Below, piece after piece: positions 35,872 through 45,742 of a stretch of 64,000 nt of DNA. The DNA lies in assembly GCF_004216895.1 (NCBI RefSeq), contig NZ_SGXE01000001.1, positions 62,001 through 126,000 of the forward strand, written 5' to 3'. The translations under genes and the position numbers were made by a program. The stretch is from Aquimarina brevivitae. Its GTDB lineage: Bacteria; Bacteroidota; Bacteroidia; Flavobacteriales; Flavobacteriaceae. The notes under the pieces are model-generated. The model was not told where the DNA came from and ran no database searches. It was given only the letters and a program-made list of their open reading frames with translations. Numbering within the stretch: position 1 is the stretch's first letter; every line of letters starts with the position of its first letter.

Positions 35872-38691
35872 ATGTCACAAAAACGTCTTTTTCTTTTAGA
35901 TGCCTATGCATTAATATTTCGTGGTTATTATGCACTTATCAAAAATCCCAGAATTAATTCTAAAGGTCAGGATACCTCAGCCATTATGGGGTTTGTCAAT
36001 TCACTCTTTGACGTCATTAAAAGAGAGAAACCAGACCACTTGGCGGTAGCCTTTGATAAGGATGGAAGCGCAGATAGGGTTGAAATTTTTCCGGAGTATA
36101 AAGCTAATAGAGACGAAACACCTGAAGCTATACGGATTGCAGTTCCTATCATACAGGATATTTTAAAAGCGATGCATATTCCAATCATAGAACGGTCTGG
36201 TGTAGAAGCAGATGATCTTATTGGTACAATCGCCAAACAAGCTGAAAAAGAAGGGTATCAAACCTATATGGTGACACCGGATAAAGATTATGCACAGTTA
36301 GTTTCTGAAAATATTTTTATGTACCGCCCAGCAAGAATGGGTAATGGCATTGAGATTTGGGGTATTCCTGAAGTTCAGAAAAAATTTGAGGTAGAACGTC
36401 CAGAGCAGGTCATTGATTACTTGGGTATGATGGGAGATTCAGTGGATAATATTCCTGGACTACCCGGTGTAGGAGATAAAACTGCTAAAAAGTTTATTGC
36501 GCAATTTGGTTCTATGGAAGAATTATTAGCCAATACTGATCAGCTCAAAGGCAAAATGAAAGAAAAGGTAGAAGCCAATAAAGAGCTAGGAATGCTTTCT
36601 AAAAAACTAGCAACCATCATGATCGACTGTGATGTGGAATTTGACGCTTCAGATTATGAACTTTCAGAGCCAGATGCACAGAAAGTTCAAGAGATATTTG
36701 AAGAATTAGAATTCAGACGGTTAAAAGACCAGTTTATAAAGATTTTCTCAGGTGAAGAAACTTCTACCACTCAAGTAACGAGCACGAGCACCGCAAAAAA
36801 ACAGGCTGCACAAGCTGGAGCCGGTCAGTTTTCACTCTTTGGAGAAGAGGGTAATGATATTGAAGAATATTCATCTCGAAAAACGATTGAGAACACCTCT
36901 CACTTCTATCAAACCGTACAGCCAGGAATGGCGATGAACTTATTTATCCAAAACCTACTAAAGCAAAAAAGTGTCTGCTTCGACACCGAAACCACTGGTT
37001 TAGATCCGTTAACAGCCGAATTAGTTGGTATCGCTTTTAGCTGGGAAACCGGAAAAGGATTTTATATCCCCTTTCCTGAAGCAAAGGATGAAGCACAAGA
37101 ATTAATTGAAGAACTACGACCATTCTTTGAGTCTGAAACCATCGAAAAAATTGGACAGAACTTAAAATACGATATTAAAGTTTTGGCCAAATACAATGTG
37201 GAAGTCAAAGGCGATTTATTTGATACCATGTTAGCCCACTATCTGATCAATCCAGATATGCGCCATAATATGGATGTATTGGCTGAAACCTATCTTAACT
37301 ACACTCCGGTTTCAATTACAGATTTAATTGGCAAAAAAGGTAAAAATCAAAAATCCTTCAGGAGTGTACCGATTGAAAAACAAACCGAATATGCAGTAGA
37401 GGACGCTGATATTACCTTTCAATTAAAAGAACACTTTGCACCCGAGCTAGAGGAAGCTAAAACACTTTCCTTATTTAGAGATATTGAAATTCCATTGCTC
37501 AAAGTATTGGCGGCTATGGAAATTGAAGGGATCAATCTTGATAAAGACTTTTTAAACTCGCTATCAGAAGCCTTAGATCATGATATCAAAAATTTAGAAG
37601 AAGCAATTTATAAAGAAGCAGGCGAAGAATTTAATATTGCATCGCCTAAACAATTAGGTGTAATATTATTTGAAAAACTTAAGCTGGTTGATAAACCCAA
37701 AAAAACCAAAACGGGTCAGTATTCTACTGCAGAAGACGTATTGAGTTATTTGGCTAAAGATCACAAAATCATTCAAAATATTTTAGATTATCGTGGACTA
37801 GCCAAACTAAAAAGTACGTACGTGGATGCTTTACCCTCTCAGGTCAATGAAGCCACTCATAGAGTGCATACCGATTATATGCAGACCGTTGCGGCAACAG
37901 GAAGACTAAGTTCTAATAACCCTAACCTGCAAAACATACCGATCCGTACAGAAAGAGGAAGACAGGTACGAAAAGCATTTGTTCCCAGAAATGAGGAGTA
38001 TACCTTATTGGCAGCGGATTACTCTCAGATAGAACTTAGAATCATTGCAGCACTTAGTAAGGAGGAAACGATGATCGAAGCCTTTAAAAAAGGAGAAGAT
38101 ATTCACGCTTCAACAGCGGCCAAAGTATTTAATGTACCGATTGAAGAAGTAACTAGAGAACAACGTAGCAATGCAAAAACAGTAAACTTCGGGATTATCT
38201 ATGGGGTTTCTGCTTTTGGTTTAAGTAATCAAACAGATCTTACCCGTAGCGAATCAAAGGAATTGATTGACACCTATTATAAAACCTATCCCAAGCTACG
38301 CAATTATATGAGCGATCAAGTTGATTTTGCCAGAGAACACGGTTATGTATCCACGGTCTTAGGAAGACGACGTTACCTTAAAGATATTAATTCTGCCAAC
38401 GCTGTGGTCCGTGGAGCGGCAGAACGAAATGCTGTTAACGCACCTATACAAGGTAGTGCCGCTGACATCATTAAAATTGCCATGATCAATATCCAAAAAA
38501 AGCTCAAAGAAGGGAACTATAAAACCAAAATGTTATTACAGGTACATGATGAATTGGTATTTGATGCGTATAAAACAGAATTGGATGAGGTCAAGAAGAT
38601 GATCAAAACTGAAATGGAAAACGCATATACCCTAGAAGTACCCTTAGACGTGGATATGGGCACAGGAAACAATTGGTTAGAGGCGCATTAA
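35872..38691 (+). CDS. polA: DNA polymerase I
   Basis: 939 residues with all three domains: 5'-3' exonuclease (residues 1-290, MSQKRLFLLDAYALIFRGYY, GVEADD), 3'-5' exonuclease (residues ~350-530, with the Exo I motif FDTETTGLDP, so proofreading is intact) and the polymerase domain (motif A DYSQIELR, motif B KTVNFGIIYGVS, motif C QVHDEL). It fills gaps in repair and removes RNA primers. The gene is monocistronic. Confidence 0.97.
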   Translation: MSQKRLFLLDAYALIFRGYYALIKNPRINSKGQDTSAIMGFVNSLFDVIKREKPDHLAVAFDKDGSADRVEIFPEYKANRDETPEAIRIAVPIIQDILKAMHIPIIERSGVEADDLIGTIAKQAEKEGYQTYMVTPDKDYAQLVSENIFMYRPARMGNGIEIWGIPEVQKKFEVERPEQVIDYLGMMGDSVDNIPGLPGVGDKTAKKFIAQFGSMEELLANTDQLKGKMKEKVEANKELGMLSKKLATIMIDCDVEFDASDYELSEPDAQKVQEIFEELEFRRLKDQFIKIFSGEETSTTQVTSTSTAKKQAAQAGAGQFSLFGEEGNDIEEYSSRKTIENTSHFYQTVQPGMAMNLFIQNLLKQKSVCFDTETTGLDPLTAELVGIAFSWETGKGFYIPFPEAKDEAQELIEELRPFFESETIEKIGQNLKYDIKVLAKYNVEVKGDLFDTMLAHYLINPDMRHNMDVLAETYLNYTPVSITDLIGKKGKNQKSFRSVPIEKQTEYAVEDADITFQLKEHFAPELEEAKTLSLFRDIEIPLLKVLAAMEIEGINLDKDFLNSLSEALDHDIKNLEEAIYKEAGEEFNIASPKQLGVILFEKLKLVDKPKKTKTGQYSTAEDVLSYLAKDHKIIQNILDYRGLAKLKSTYVDALPSQVNEATHRVHTDYMQTVAATGRLSSNNPNLQNIPIRTERGRQVRKAFVPRNEEYTLLAADYSQIELRIIAALSKEETMIEAFKKGEDIHASTAAKVFNVPIEEVTREQRSNAKTVNFGIIYGVSAFGLSNQTDLTRSESKELIDTYYKTYPKLRNYMSDQVDFAREHGYVSTVLGRRRYLKDINSANAVVRGAAERNAVNAPIQGSAADIIKIAMINIQKKLKEGNYKTKMLLQVHDELVFDAYKTELDEVKKMIKTEMENAYTLEVPLDVDMGTGNNWLEAH

Positions 38692-38757
38692 TTGAAATAC
38701 GCAACGTTTTTTTACATATCATTAATGCAATTGATGTAAATGATTTTATCAAAATTC

Positions 38758-38765
38758 TATATTTG
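38758..38765 (+). promoter_or_regulatory. -7 box for the TerC-family gene
   Basis: TATATTTG, full TAnnTTTG match, 24 bases before the ATG. An inverted repeat TTTACAT ... ATGTAAA (38711-38740, 16-base gap) just upstream could be an operator. Confidence 0.5.
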
Positions 38766-38789
38766 CACACCAAACCAATTCAATAAATA

Positions 38790-39623
38790 ATGGAACAACT
38801 TTTTACATTAGACAGCTTGATCACCCTTTTTATGCTGGTGTTGCTTCAGGCAGTGTTAGGTTTTGACAACTTATTATACATCTCATTAGAATCGAAAAAG
38901 GCCCCAGCAGCAAAGCAAAGCTTTGTGCGCAAAATGGGCGTTGGACTGGCAATCATATTAAGGATCGTACTGCTGTTTGCCCTGATGTCCTTGATTCAGT
39001 ATTTCCAAAAACCATTTGCCGCGCTACACGGTAATGATATCCTGGAGTTTGAATTTAATGTGCATAGCGTAATTGTACTAGCCGGGGGTGTTTTTATCAT
39101 CTATACAGCAGTTAAGGAAATATGGCATATGATGCTTTTCCACGAGCACGAATCCAACGAAGAAAGTAGCAAAAAAGGATCCATCAATATGATCATATTT
39201 TGGATCGTTATTATGAACCTGGTATTTTCATTCGATTCTATCCTAAGTGCGTTAGCACTAACCAGTGGTATGGAATACGCTTCTCAATTAACACTAATGA
39301 CCATTGCTATTGTAGCTGGTGGTATATTAATGATTGTTTTGGCTGATAAAGTATCTAACTTTTTACAAAAGAACAGAATGTATGAGGTATTAGGACTTTT
39401 TATACTTCTTATTGTAGGGATTATGCTGCTATCAGAAGGAGGACATTTAGCACACCTACACCTATTTGGCAACCCTATTACCCCAATGAGCAAAACTACC
39501 TTCTATTTTGTTATTGTGGTTTTAGTGCTTATTGATATTGTTCAAGGACGTTATCAAAAAAAGCTCTTAGCACAGAAAGAACTTCGAGAAAACAGTTTTA
39601 AAAATAAAAAAGCAGACCTCTAG
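38790..39623 (+). CDS. TerC-family integral membrane protein
   Basis: 277 residues with seven to eight membrane helices. The two TerC signatures are FDNLLYISLE (first helix) and FSFDSILSALALT (mid-protein), each with the conserved Asp. TerC proteins are connected to tellurite resistance and to metal (especially Mn2+) handling during protein secretion; no ter operon surrounds this copy, so a metal-exporter role is more likely than tellurite defence. Its stop codon TAG overlaps the stop of the convergent serine hydrolase gene inside a terminator hairpin. Confidence 0.88.
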   Translation: MEQLFTLDSLITLFMLVLLQAVLGFDNLLYISLESKKAPAAKQSFVRKMGVGLAIILRIVLLFALMSLIQYFQKPFAALHGNDILEFEFNVHSVIVLAGGVFIIYTAVKEIWHMMLFHEHESNEESSKKGSINMIIFWIVIMNLVFSFDSILSALALTSGMEYASQLTLMTIAIVAGGILMIVLADKVSNFLQKNRMYEVLGLFILLIVGIMLLSEGGHLAHLHLFGNPITPMSKTTFYFVIVVLVLIDIVQGRYQKKLLAQKELRENSFKNKKADL

Positions 39624-39632
39624 TCTGCTTTT
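39608..39632. terminator. Bidirectional terminator spanning both stop codons of terC-like and serine hydrolase genes
   Basis: AAAAGCAGAC (39608-39617) pairs with GTCTGCTTTT (39623-39632) across loop CTCTA; T-runs follow in both directions. Both stop codons sit in its loop and stem. Confidence 0.88.
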
Positions 39633-40813
39633 AGTTTTTTATAGAAATCATAATAATTCAAGAAGGTTGGTATTACGGGGCCATTAAACTGGTTCGGCCC
39701 ATTAAATAAAATGCAGATACCAATTTTATTTTCGGGATCGATCATCAATTGAGTTTTGTATTCGTTTACATTACCTCCGTGATATATAATTCGTCTACCG
39801 TGGTAATCCAAGATGCGCCATCCCATTGCATAATAGGAGTCCGTTACCCCTTCCCATAAATTGACATAGGTATCTTCATTACTTGTACAAATTCTCGGGT
39901 TAAAGATGTCTTTTAAACTGTTTTCGGATATGATATCAGGTCGATACCCTAGTAACACTTTGAGATAGGCGCCCATATCAGAAATTGAAGCATTGATCCC
40001 ACCGGCAGCAGGTACATTATAGTACCCCTTGTGCAACTTTGTCAAATAATAGGTGTTAGAGTAATGATTATACGTATGTGGCTTGGCTACATTCGTATTA
40101 TCCATAATATCATGGTAGGTTAAGCTTGCATTGTCCATACCCGAAGGATTAAATAACCGTTCTTTCATAAGTTGCTGGAAAGAATTTCCGGTTTGGGCTT
40201 CCATAACCTTTTCAATTACCGAAAACATCGCATTCTGGTATTCATAATCCACACCTTCTTCATCAACCACTCCCTTATACCTGAATTGCTTTATCAATTG
40301 GTCCCTGGATACACCTCTACTGATCAATCGGCTAAACGTATACTTATACAAACCAGTGGTGTGCGATAATACGTGATTTACTTCTAGTCGATTGGATTGG
40401 CCGTGATCCTTTAAACTGAACTCAGGAAGTACTTTTTTAATTTTTTGATTCCACCGCAACTCACCTTTATCGACTAGATTACCTGCCAAGACTGCAGTGA
40501 CTCCCTTTGATAAACTGGCAATTCTAAAAACGGTATGGACATCTACTGAATCCGTAGTATGAATCCTTTTGACACCAAAACCTTTTTGATATACCACCGT
40601 AGAATCTTTGACTATCACCACAGCGGCACCTGGACACTCTGATACGTTAAAATTAGTGGTAAAAAACTTATCGTACTGTTCTAAAAACAAAGTGAAACTG
40701 TCTTCCTTAACCACTTCAGGCTCCTTCAAATTGACCTCCTCTTTTACTGCATTGTCCTGACAAGAAAAAAACAAGAATATCCCTAGAAAATAATAGTATT
40801 TCATATACCGCAA
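39620..40813 (-). CDS. Serine hydrolase lipoprotein (beta-lactamase / class C PBP-like)
   Basis: 397 residues. The lipobox FSC places an acylated Cys at residue 18, so it is exported and anchored. The serine hydrolase motifs are SLSK (Ser100-x-x-Lys103), Y-x-N in EYQNAMF and HGG near residue 350. The family includes class C beta-lactamases, D-aminopeptidases and esterases; the substrate cannot be told. It follows the DUF5916 gene by 49 bases in the same orientation. Confidence 0.88.
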   Translation of the reverse strand: MRYMKYYYFLGIFLFFSCQDNAVKEEVNLKEPEVVKEDSFTLFLEQYDKFFTTNFNVSECPGAAVVIVKDSTVVYQKGFGVKRIHTTDSVDVHTVFRIASLSKGVTAVLAGNLVDKGELRWNQKIKKVLPEFSLKDHGQSNRLEVNHVLSHTTGLYKYTFSRLISRGVSRDQLIKQFRYKGVVDEEGVDYEYQNAMFSVIEKVMEAQTGNSFQQLMKERLFNPSGMDNASLTYHDIMDNTNVAKPHTYNHYSNTYYLTKLHKGYYNVPAAGGINASISDMGAYLKVLLGYRPDIISENSLKDIFNPRICTSNEDTYVNLWEGVTDSYYAMGWRILDYHGRRIIYHGGNVNEYKTQLMIDPENKIGICILFNGPNQFNGPVIPTFLNYYDFYKKLKAD

Positions 40814-40862
40814 CTCTTTTGGGGTGCAAAATAATCTTTATTTGTCTTTGTATCAAAGAAAC

Positions 40863-43550
40863 TTAAAGTACAAATCTGTAGGTAGCCTTAATCAGAAAGG
40901 TATTTTCTGGTTGTTGATTTAAAATCTGATTATCTAAACTTCTAAATAAATTATTTTGTGCATCCCCCAGTCCGTTGATCCCTTGAGACCATACCAAGAA
41001 AATCTCAGACCCAGGAATATACTCCCAGCGTACAACCAGATTAGATCTAAATTGTACAAAAGCAAAGTCAGGATCTGAAAAGGAATAATCTGCCCCTCCT
41101 CCATCTTCGTCAATCGTGTACCGCCCATTAGCATATGAAATTTGGTCATCTTCATATAACGTTACACGTTGATTTAAATCCTCGGCTGTAGCATCATTAA
41201 CAAAATTGAAATCCGTATACCGACCTCTAGATATAAAAGGCTGACCATAGTATTGTATGGTAAGGTTAGGATTGATATTATAATTTAAACGGATACTAGC
41301 GCTTAAGGTCTGCTGGTCAATATTAGCAGTAATATACCTTGGTGTTCCATTGAAATCCGTCTCCGTAACATATTGTGTTTTATTAGGGTTACGCTCAAAC
41401 TGTGGGTTCAACGAAAGACTAAATGCATCAAAAGGCTGATAATTTAAACGGAGTTCATATCGCTGTAGTGAAAAATTATTCTGCTTAGCAGATGAATTGA
41501 CGTGACCTAGAGTAAAGTTAAACTTCTTACTCTGATCAGATCCAAAGTACACAAACGCAAAATTTTCTTCAGAAAATCGAAATCTTGGGCCTCCTCTTAA
41601 AAAGGTATTGGTAAAAATTCTTGGTTTATGACCCAATCCAACCTCTGTCCACCAATTATTTTGGTAATTGATATAATTATTAAATTCATACTGAATTCGA
41701 TTGTAGTTGCCTTCAAAATCATAGGTAGTAAACTGGCTTAGATTAATATTAGCCCTTCTATACCATTTTGTGGGTTTTAAAAAAAGGTAGCGCAACCCTG
41801 CAAATTGTATGATTTCATCCGCCTGTCTTAAGAAACCAACATCATTCAGTTCTAATTCTGGCGAACGCCAAAAGAATCCTCCATCATACCTCAAATTGCC
41901 ACCACCAGATCTACCCGCTGACAATTTACCGCCTGTACCTGTTAAAGAGGTCCTTGTAGGGTCAACCTCTACATGACTGGCATCAACTCGTTGAAACAAA
42001 TGTGTTAATTCTTGCTGTGTAGCTGCTATGGCCTCCGGTGAACCTTTCACTTGACTTGCTACAATATTACCCTCGACAAAATATTTGCGATCTTTCCAAT
42101 TATGTCTAAAATCTAACCCTCCGGTATACGCAGCCTCTCGTAGAAAGTTTAGGTTATTTTCTCGCAAACCGATTAATTCAGCGGTTTCATCTGTATTAGG
42201 ATTAGTATAATCAATATTGAGTATATCGCTTAGATTTCGGTTCGTTGCTGTAAAAATACCGCCAATGTAGGTGTTACGGTCATTAAAATCCTTCTGTACC
42301 CTACCTACCAAATAGTTGGTCATGGGTTCAACGACTGCTTCTCTTCTATTACCATTTAGATCTTCAATTTGGGCTAACTCCCTTGCAGTTACACTTTCTA
42401 AAAGTCCTACGGACCATCCGTTCTTCGTCTTTCCACTAAATTTAGCCGCACCTAATATGGTAGTGTTTTGCGGTGTATCAACAAACTCTCTGTTAGTGGC
42501 ATTACCCACAAAGCCTTGAGGACTTCTCCCAATTCTACGAGAGTAAAAGAGATTATCCTGACCATTAGCAAAACGGTAATCAAATATGTTTTTATTTTCT
42601 ACAAAGAAAGGACGTTGTTCTCTAAAGAAAATTTGAAAACCATCCAGCGCAATAGCTGCTGGGTCTGCTTCCACCTGACCAAAATCTGGGTTAACCGTTA
42701 AATCAAGTGTAAGATCATTAGTTATCCCAATTTTAGCATCTAATCCCCCATTTAATTTGAAATCATCACCGTCTCGAAACGGATTTCCTTCCTCCTCAGG
42801 AAAAGTATCATACTGTACCACACCAAAGGGTTGTATCTCTAACTGATGTTGAGGTTCGATATCGATTAAACCATGAAGCTCTCCAAATTCACTTACAAAA
42901 CCAGGAGCATCCGCAGGAATTCGTTGCCAGGCAGAGCGTTCTTGTTTTCTAAACAGCATTCTAGTGACTTGTAATCCCCAAATCTGCTCTTTACTTTTTC
43001 CAAACTTTAATTGACTTAATGGAATTTTTATCTCTCCTACCCAGCCCTTATCATCTATACTGGCGGATGCATACCAAATAGGATTCCAGCTACTATCCCA
43101 ATTGTCTCCATTTTGACTTACAAACTCATCACCTTTAACCCCTGCAGCAGTAATTGTAAAAGAAAACGCAGTACGTTTGTCGTGATACGTATCTAAAATG
43201 ATTGTTATTCGGTCTCCGGCAAAACCATCTCGGCGCGATAATCGTTTTTCAATATTTTCGGGTTCTTTATCAAAACAACGATACGCTACATATAAATATT
43301 TCTGATCATAAATAATTTTAAATCTGGATTCCTGGTCCGGTGGTGTATTTTCATCAGGATTACTCTCTATAAAATCCGCTGTCCAATCGATGATATCCCA
43401 AGCTTTATCATCCAGAACTCCATCTATTACCGGTGCCTTAGCAGCACCAAGCGCTTTTGTAGTATATACTCTTTTAGGAACGGTACTATCCTCATTTTGT
43501 GCTAGTAGCAACTGGCAACAAAACAAAAACAATAAAACATATATATTCAC
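40863..43550 (-). CDS. DUF5916 outer-membrane beta-barrel protein with N-terminal CBM9-like domain
   Basis: 895 residues. A signal peptide ends near LLLAQ (residue 18). Residues ~38-215 form a CBM9-like jelly roll (APVIDGVLDDKAWD ... WVGEIKIPLSQLKFG), and the rest has the alternating strand pattern of a large outer-membrane barrel ending with the aromatic FLIKATYRFVL. This is the DUF5916 family common in Bacteroidetes. No SusC/SusD pair accompanies it; a role in surface glycan or peptide handling is inferred only from the CBM9-like domain. Confidence 0.88.
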   Translation of the reverse strand: MNIYVLLFLFCCQLLLAQNEDSTVPKRVYTTKALGAAKAPVIDGVLDDKAWDIIDWTADFIESNPDENTPPDQESRFKIIYDQKYLYVAYRCFDKEPENIEKRLSRRDGFAGDRITIILDTYHDKRTAFSFTITAAGVKGDEFVSQNGDNWDSSWNPIWYASASIDDKGWVGEIKIPLSQLKFGKSKEQIWGLQVTRMLFRKQERSAWQRIPADAPGFVSEFGELHGLIDIEPQHQLEIQPFGVVQYDTFPEEEGNPFRDGDDFKLNGGLDAKIGITNDLTLDLTVNPDFGQVEADPAAIALDGFQIFFREQRPFFVENKNIFDYRFANGQDNLFYSRRIGRSPQGFVGNATNREFVDTPQNTTILGAAKFSGKTKNGWSVGLLESVTARELAQIEDLNGNRREAVVEPMTNYLVGRVQKDFNDRNTYIGGIFTATNRNLSDILNIDYTNPNTDETAELIGLRENNLNFLREAAYTGGLDFRHNWKDRKYFVEGNIVASQVKGSPEAIAATQQELTHLFQRVDASHVEVDPTRTSLTGTGGKLSAGRSGGGNLRYDGGFFWRSPELELNDVGFLRQADEIIQFAGLRYLFLKPTKWYRRANINLSQFTTYDFEGNYNRIQYEFNNYINYQNNWWTEVGLGHKPRIFTNTFLRGGPRFRFSEENFAFVYFGSDQSKKFNFTLGHVNSSAKQNNFSLQRYELRLNYQPFDAFSLSLNPQFERNPNKTQYVTETDFNGTPRYITANIDQQTLSASIRLNYNINPNLTIQYYGQPFISRGRYTDFNFVNDATAEDLNQRVTLYEDDQISYANGRYTIDEDGGGADYSFSDPDFAFVQFRSNLVVRWEYIPGSEIFLVWSQGINGLGDAQNNLFRSLDNQILNQQPENTFLIKATYRFVL

Positions 43551-43746
43551 TGTTACTATTTTTTGATTGATTGACCCGCCTAAAATGACTTATTAAAACG
43601 ATATTTGTCACACCCAATTCTTATTTTTAATAAAAGATTAACAAGATGAACGCTTAGTTCACTACTACTTTGAGGAGAAATTGAAGACCTAAACATAGGT
43701 TTCTGTATATCAAGGAATCATAGACTTAAATATTCTCAAAATCCTG

Positions 43747-43777
43747 TTTGCTATATAAATATATAATTGTACATTTG
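43747..43777 (+). promoter_or_regulatory. Promoter of rplM-rpsI
   Basis: TTTG (43747-43750) and TACATTTG (43770-43777) are separated by 19 bases: a full promoter, with the start near 43784. Confidence 0.7.
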
Positions 43778-43781
43778 CACC

Positions 43782-43796
43782 CCTATTTACAATAGG
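43782..43796 (+). promoter_or_regulatory. Hairpin at the 5' end of the rplM leader
   Basis: CCTATT / AATAGG forms a perfect 6-bp stem with a TAC loop right at the predicted transcript start. It could stabilise the mRNA or be an autoregulatory target; this was only seen by eye. Confidence 0.35.
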
Positions 43797-43828
43797 AAAG
43801 GAATGTTTAATAAGTAAAATTAATAAGT

Positions 43829-44284
43829 GTGGACACATTAAGTTACAAAACAGTATCTGCCAACAAGGCCACTTCTAACAAAGAATGGTTACACGTAGAT
43901 GCTGAAGGACAGACTTTAGGACGTCTATCTTCTGTAGTTGCAAAGCTACTTAGAGGAAAGCACAAACCTAACTTTACCCCACACGTTGATTGCGGTGATA
44001 ACGTAATTGTTACTAACGCCGAAAAAATCAACTTAACTGGTAAAAAGTGGACGGAAAAATCATATATCCGTCACACAGGATATCCAGGAGGGCAAAGAAG
44101 TCTTACTGCTCAGGAAATGTTTGAAAAAAATCCAGAGCGTTTAATTGAAAAAGCGGTTAAAGGAATGCTTCCTAAAAATAAATTAGGTGCAGATTTATTC
44201 CGTAATCTAAAGGTGTATGCAGGATCAGATCACAATCAAGATGCGCAAAAGCCTAAAACTGTTAACTTAAACGAATTTAAGTAA
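43829..44284 (+). CDS. rplM: Ribosomal protein L13 (50S)
   Basis: 151 residues. L13 is an early 50S assembly protein. The family core [28 protein letters not shown] and RHTGYPGG is clear. The start codon is GTG (43829). rpsI follows with a one-base overlap (TAATG), the conserved rplM-rpsI pairing. Confidence 0.97.
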   Translation: MDTLSYKTVSANKATSNKEWLHVDAEGQTLGRLSSVVAKLLRGKHKPNFTPHVDCGDNVIVTNAEKINLTGKKWTEKSYIRHTGYPGGQRSLTAQEMFEKNPERLIEKAVKGMLPKNKLGADLFRNLKVYAGSDHNQDAQKPKTVNLNEFK

Positions 44285-44670
44285 TGGAAGTTATTCACAA
44301 AATTGGTCGTAGAAAAACAGCTGTTGCCAGAGTTTATATTAAAGAAGGCTCAGGAAACATCACCGTTAATAAAAAAGACTTAAACACTTACTTCACTACA
44401 GGTACATTGCAGTACAAAGTCAATCAACCACTTGCTATGACTAGCAACGAAGGTAATTTTGACATCAATGTTAATGTATACGGAGGAGGAATAACAGGTC
44501 AGGCAGAAGCTGTACGTTTAGCCATATCCAGAGCGATGTGCGAACTAAACGAGGAGAATAGAGGAATCCTAAAACCAGAAGGGCTTTTAACAAGAGACCC
44601 AAGAATGGTAGAACGTAAGAAATACGGTCAAAAGAAAGCCCGTAAGAAATTCCAGTTCTCTAAACGTTAA
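44284..44670 (+). CDS. rpsI: Ribosomal protein S9 (30S)
   Basis: 128 residues. S9 reaches the tRNA P site with its C-terminal tail, seen here as the basic [17 protein letters not shown]. The N-terminal [18 protein letters not shown] is diagnostic. Translationally coupled to rplM by the overlapping stop/start. Confidence 0.97.
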   Translation: MEVIHKIGRRKTAVARVYIKEGSGNITVNKKDLNTYFTTGTLQYKVNQPLAMTSNEGNFDINVNVYGGGITGQAEAVRLAISRAMCELNEENRGILKPEGLLTRDPRMVERKKYGQKKARKKFQFSKR

Positions 44671-44797
44671 TCTATTAAAAAATGTATTTGTTGTTACCTC
44701 AATAAGAGGGTTAGTTTAGCATCTAAATATTCAAGGCCGTATCAATAGATAGCCACTTGAGTATTGCTAATTCAACAGAACGTAAACTATTACAAAA
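44671..44797 (+). promoter_or_regulatory. rpsI-rpsB intergenic region, possible rpsB leader
   Basis: 127 bases without a gene. Small hairpins can be drawn (CCTC-AATAA-GAGG near 44698-44710; TTTAG-CAT-CTAAA near 44716-44728) but none ends in a T-run, so it seems to be a read-through leader and a possible S2 autoregulatory site. No clear promoter box was found. Confidence 0.25.
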
Positions 44798-45601
44798 ATG
44801 GCAAACAATATCGAAGTAAAAGAATTGCTTGACGCAGGTGTTCATTTTGGTCACCTAACAAGAAGATGGGATCCAAATATGGCTCCATATATTTATATGG
44901 AACGAAATGGGATTCACATCATAAACTTATATAAGACTGCTGCAAAAATTGATGAAGCTAGCGAAGCGCTTAAAAAAATTGCAGCATCAGGAAGAAAAAT
45001 ACTTTTCGTAGCAACGAAAAAACAAGCTAAAGAAATTGTAGCTGAAAAAGCAACACAAGCAAACCAACCTTACATTACTGAAAGATGGCCTGGTGGAATG
45101 CTTACCAACTTTGTTACTATCCGTAAAGCTGTTAAGAAAATGGCTTCAATTGATAGAATGAAAAAAGACGGTACTTTTAATACACTTTCTAAAAAAGAAC
45201 GCTTACAAGTTGATCGTTTGAGAGCTAAATTAGAAAAGAACTTAGGTTCTATTTCTGATATGACCAGACTTCCGGGAGCATTATTTGTTGTTGATATCAC
45301 CAGAGAACACATCGCTGTAAAAGAAGCTCAAAAATTAAACATTCCTATTTTCGCAATGGTGGATACAAATTCTGACCCAAGACAGGTAGAATATGTAATC
45401 CCTGCGAATGATGATGCTTCTAAGTCAATCGATAAAGTGATGACTTATGTCACTGATGCAATCTCTGAAGGATTAAATGAAAGAAAAGCCGCTAAAGAAG
45501 CTCCTAAAAAAGAAGCTAAGGCAGAGGCTCCTAAGAAAGAAGCAAAAGCAGAAGCTCCAAAGGCAGAAGCTGATAAAGCAGCTAAGCAAGAGGAAGAATA
45601 A
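44798..45601 (+). CDS. rpsB: Ribosomal protein S2 (30S)
   Basis: 267 residues. S2 is needed for mRNA binding near the platform. Family motifs: LLDAGVHFGHLTRRWDPNM, ERWPGGMLTNF, PIFAMVDTNSDP. The C-terminal ~35 residues are a lysine/alanine/glutamate-rich tail built from repeats of KKEAKAEAP, an extension common in Bacteroidetes. It is followed by a large hairpin before tsf. Confidence 0.97.
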   Translation: MANNIEVKELLDAGVHFGHLTRRWDPNMAPYIYMERNGIHIINLYKTAAKIDEASEALKKIAASGRKILFVATKKQAKEIVAEKATQANQPYITERWPGGMLTNFVTIRKAVKKMASIDRMKKDGTFNTLSKKERLQVDRLRAKLEKNLGSISDMTRLPGALFVVDITREHIAVKEAQKLNIPIFAMVDTNSDPRQVEYVIPANDDASKSIDKVMTYVTDAISEGLNERKAAKEAPKKEAKAEAPKKEAKAEAPKAEADKAAKQEEE

Positions 45602-45662
45602 ACGTTCATCAACCATTTGGTTTTTTTGAATAGTTTAAACTTAACTATATCATAAAATTAAG

Positions 45663-45708
45663 GAGTCGTTTAGTTCTATACTTTTGTACATAATGAGCTA
45701 AACGACTC
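45663..45708 (+). terminator. Terminator-type hairpin between rpsB and tsf
   Basis: The stem GAGTCGTTTAG (45663-45673) pairs with CTAAACGACTC (45698-45708) around a 24-base loop and is followed by GTTTTTT. Most rpsB transcripts should end or be attenuated here. The loop holds a -7 box, listed separately. Confidence 0.75.
45679..45686 (+). promoter_or_regulatory. -7 box for tsf, inside the terminator loop
   Basis: TACTTTTG is a full TAnnTTTG match 57 bases before the tsf ATG. The predicted start lies just before the right arm of the hairpin. A good -33 is not evident. Confidence 0.45.
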
Positions 45709-45742
45709 GTTTTTTAACAACACATATTAAACTTTAAGAGAT

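Noticed and set aside
38790-39623. TerC gene as part of a tellurite-resistance or phage-defence ter cluster
   Set aside because: No terABDEZ-type genes are nearby; single TerC proteins are common housekeeping membrane proteins.
45490-45580. Repeated DNA in the 3' end of rpsB
   Set aside because: It only encodes the KKEAKAEAP-type tail repeats of S2, common in this phylum; not a CRISPR or mobile repeat.
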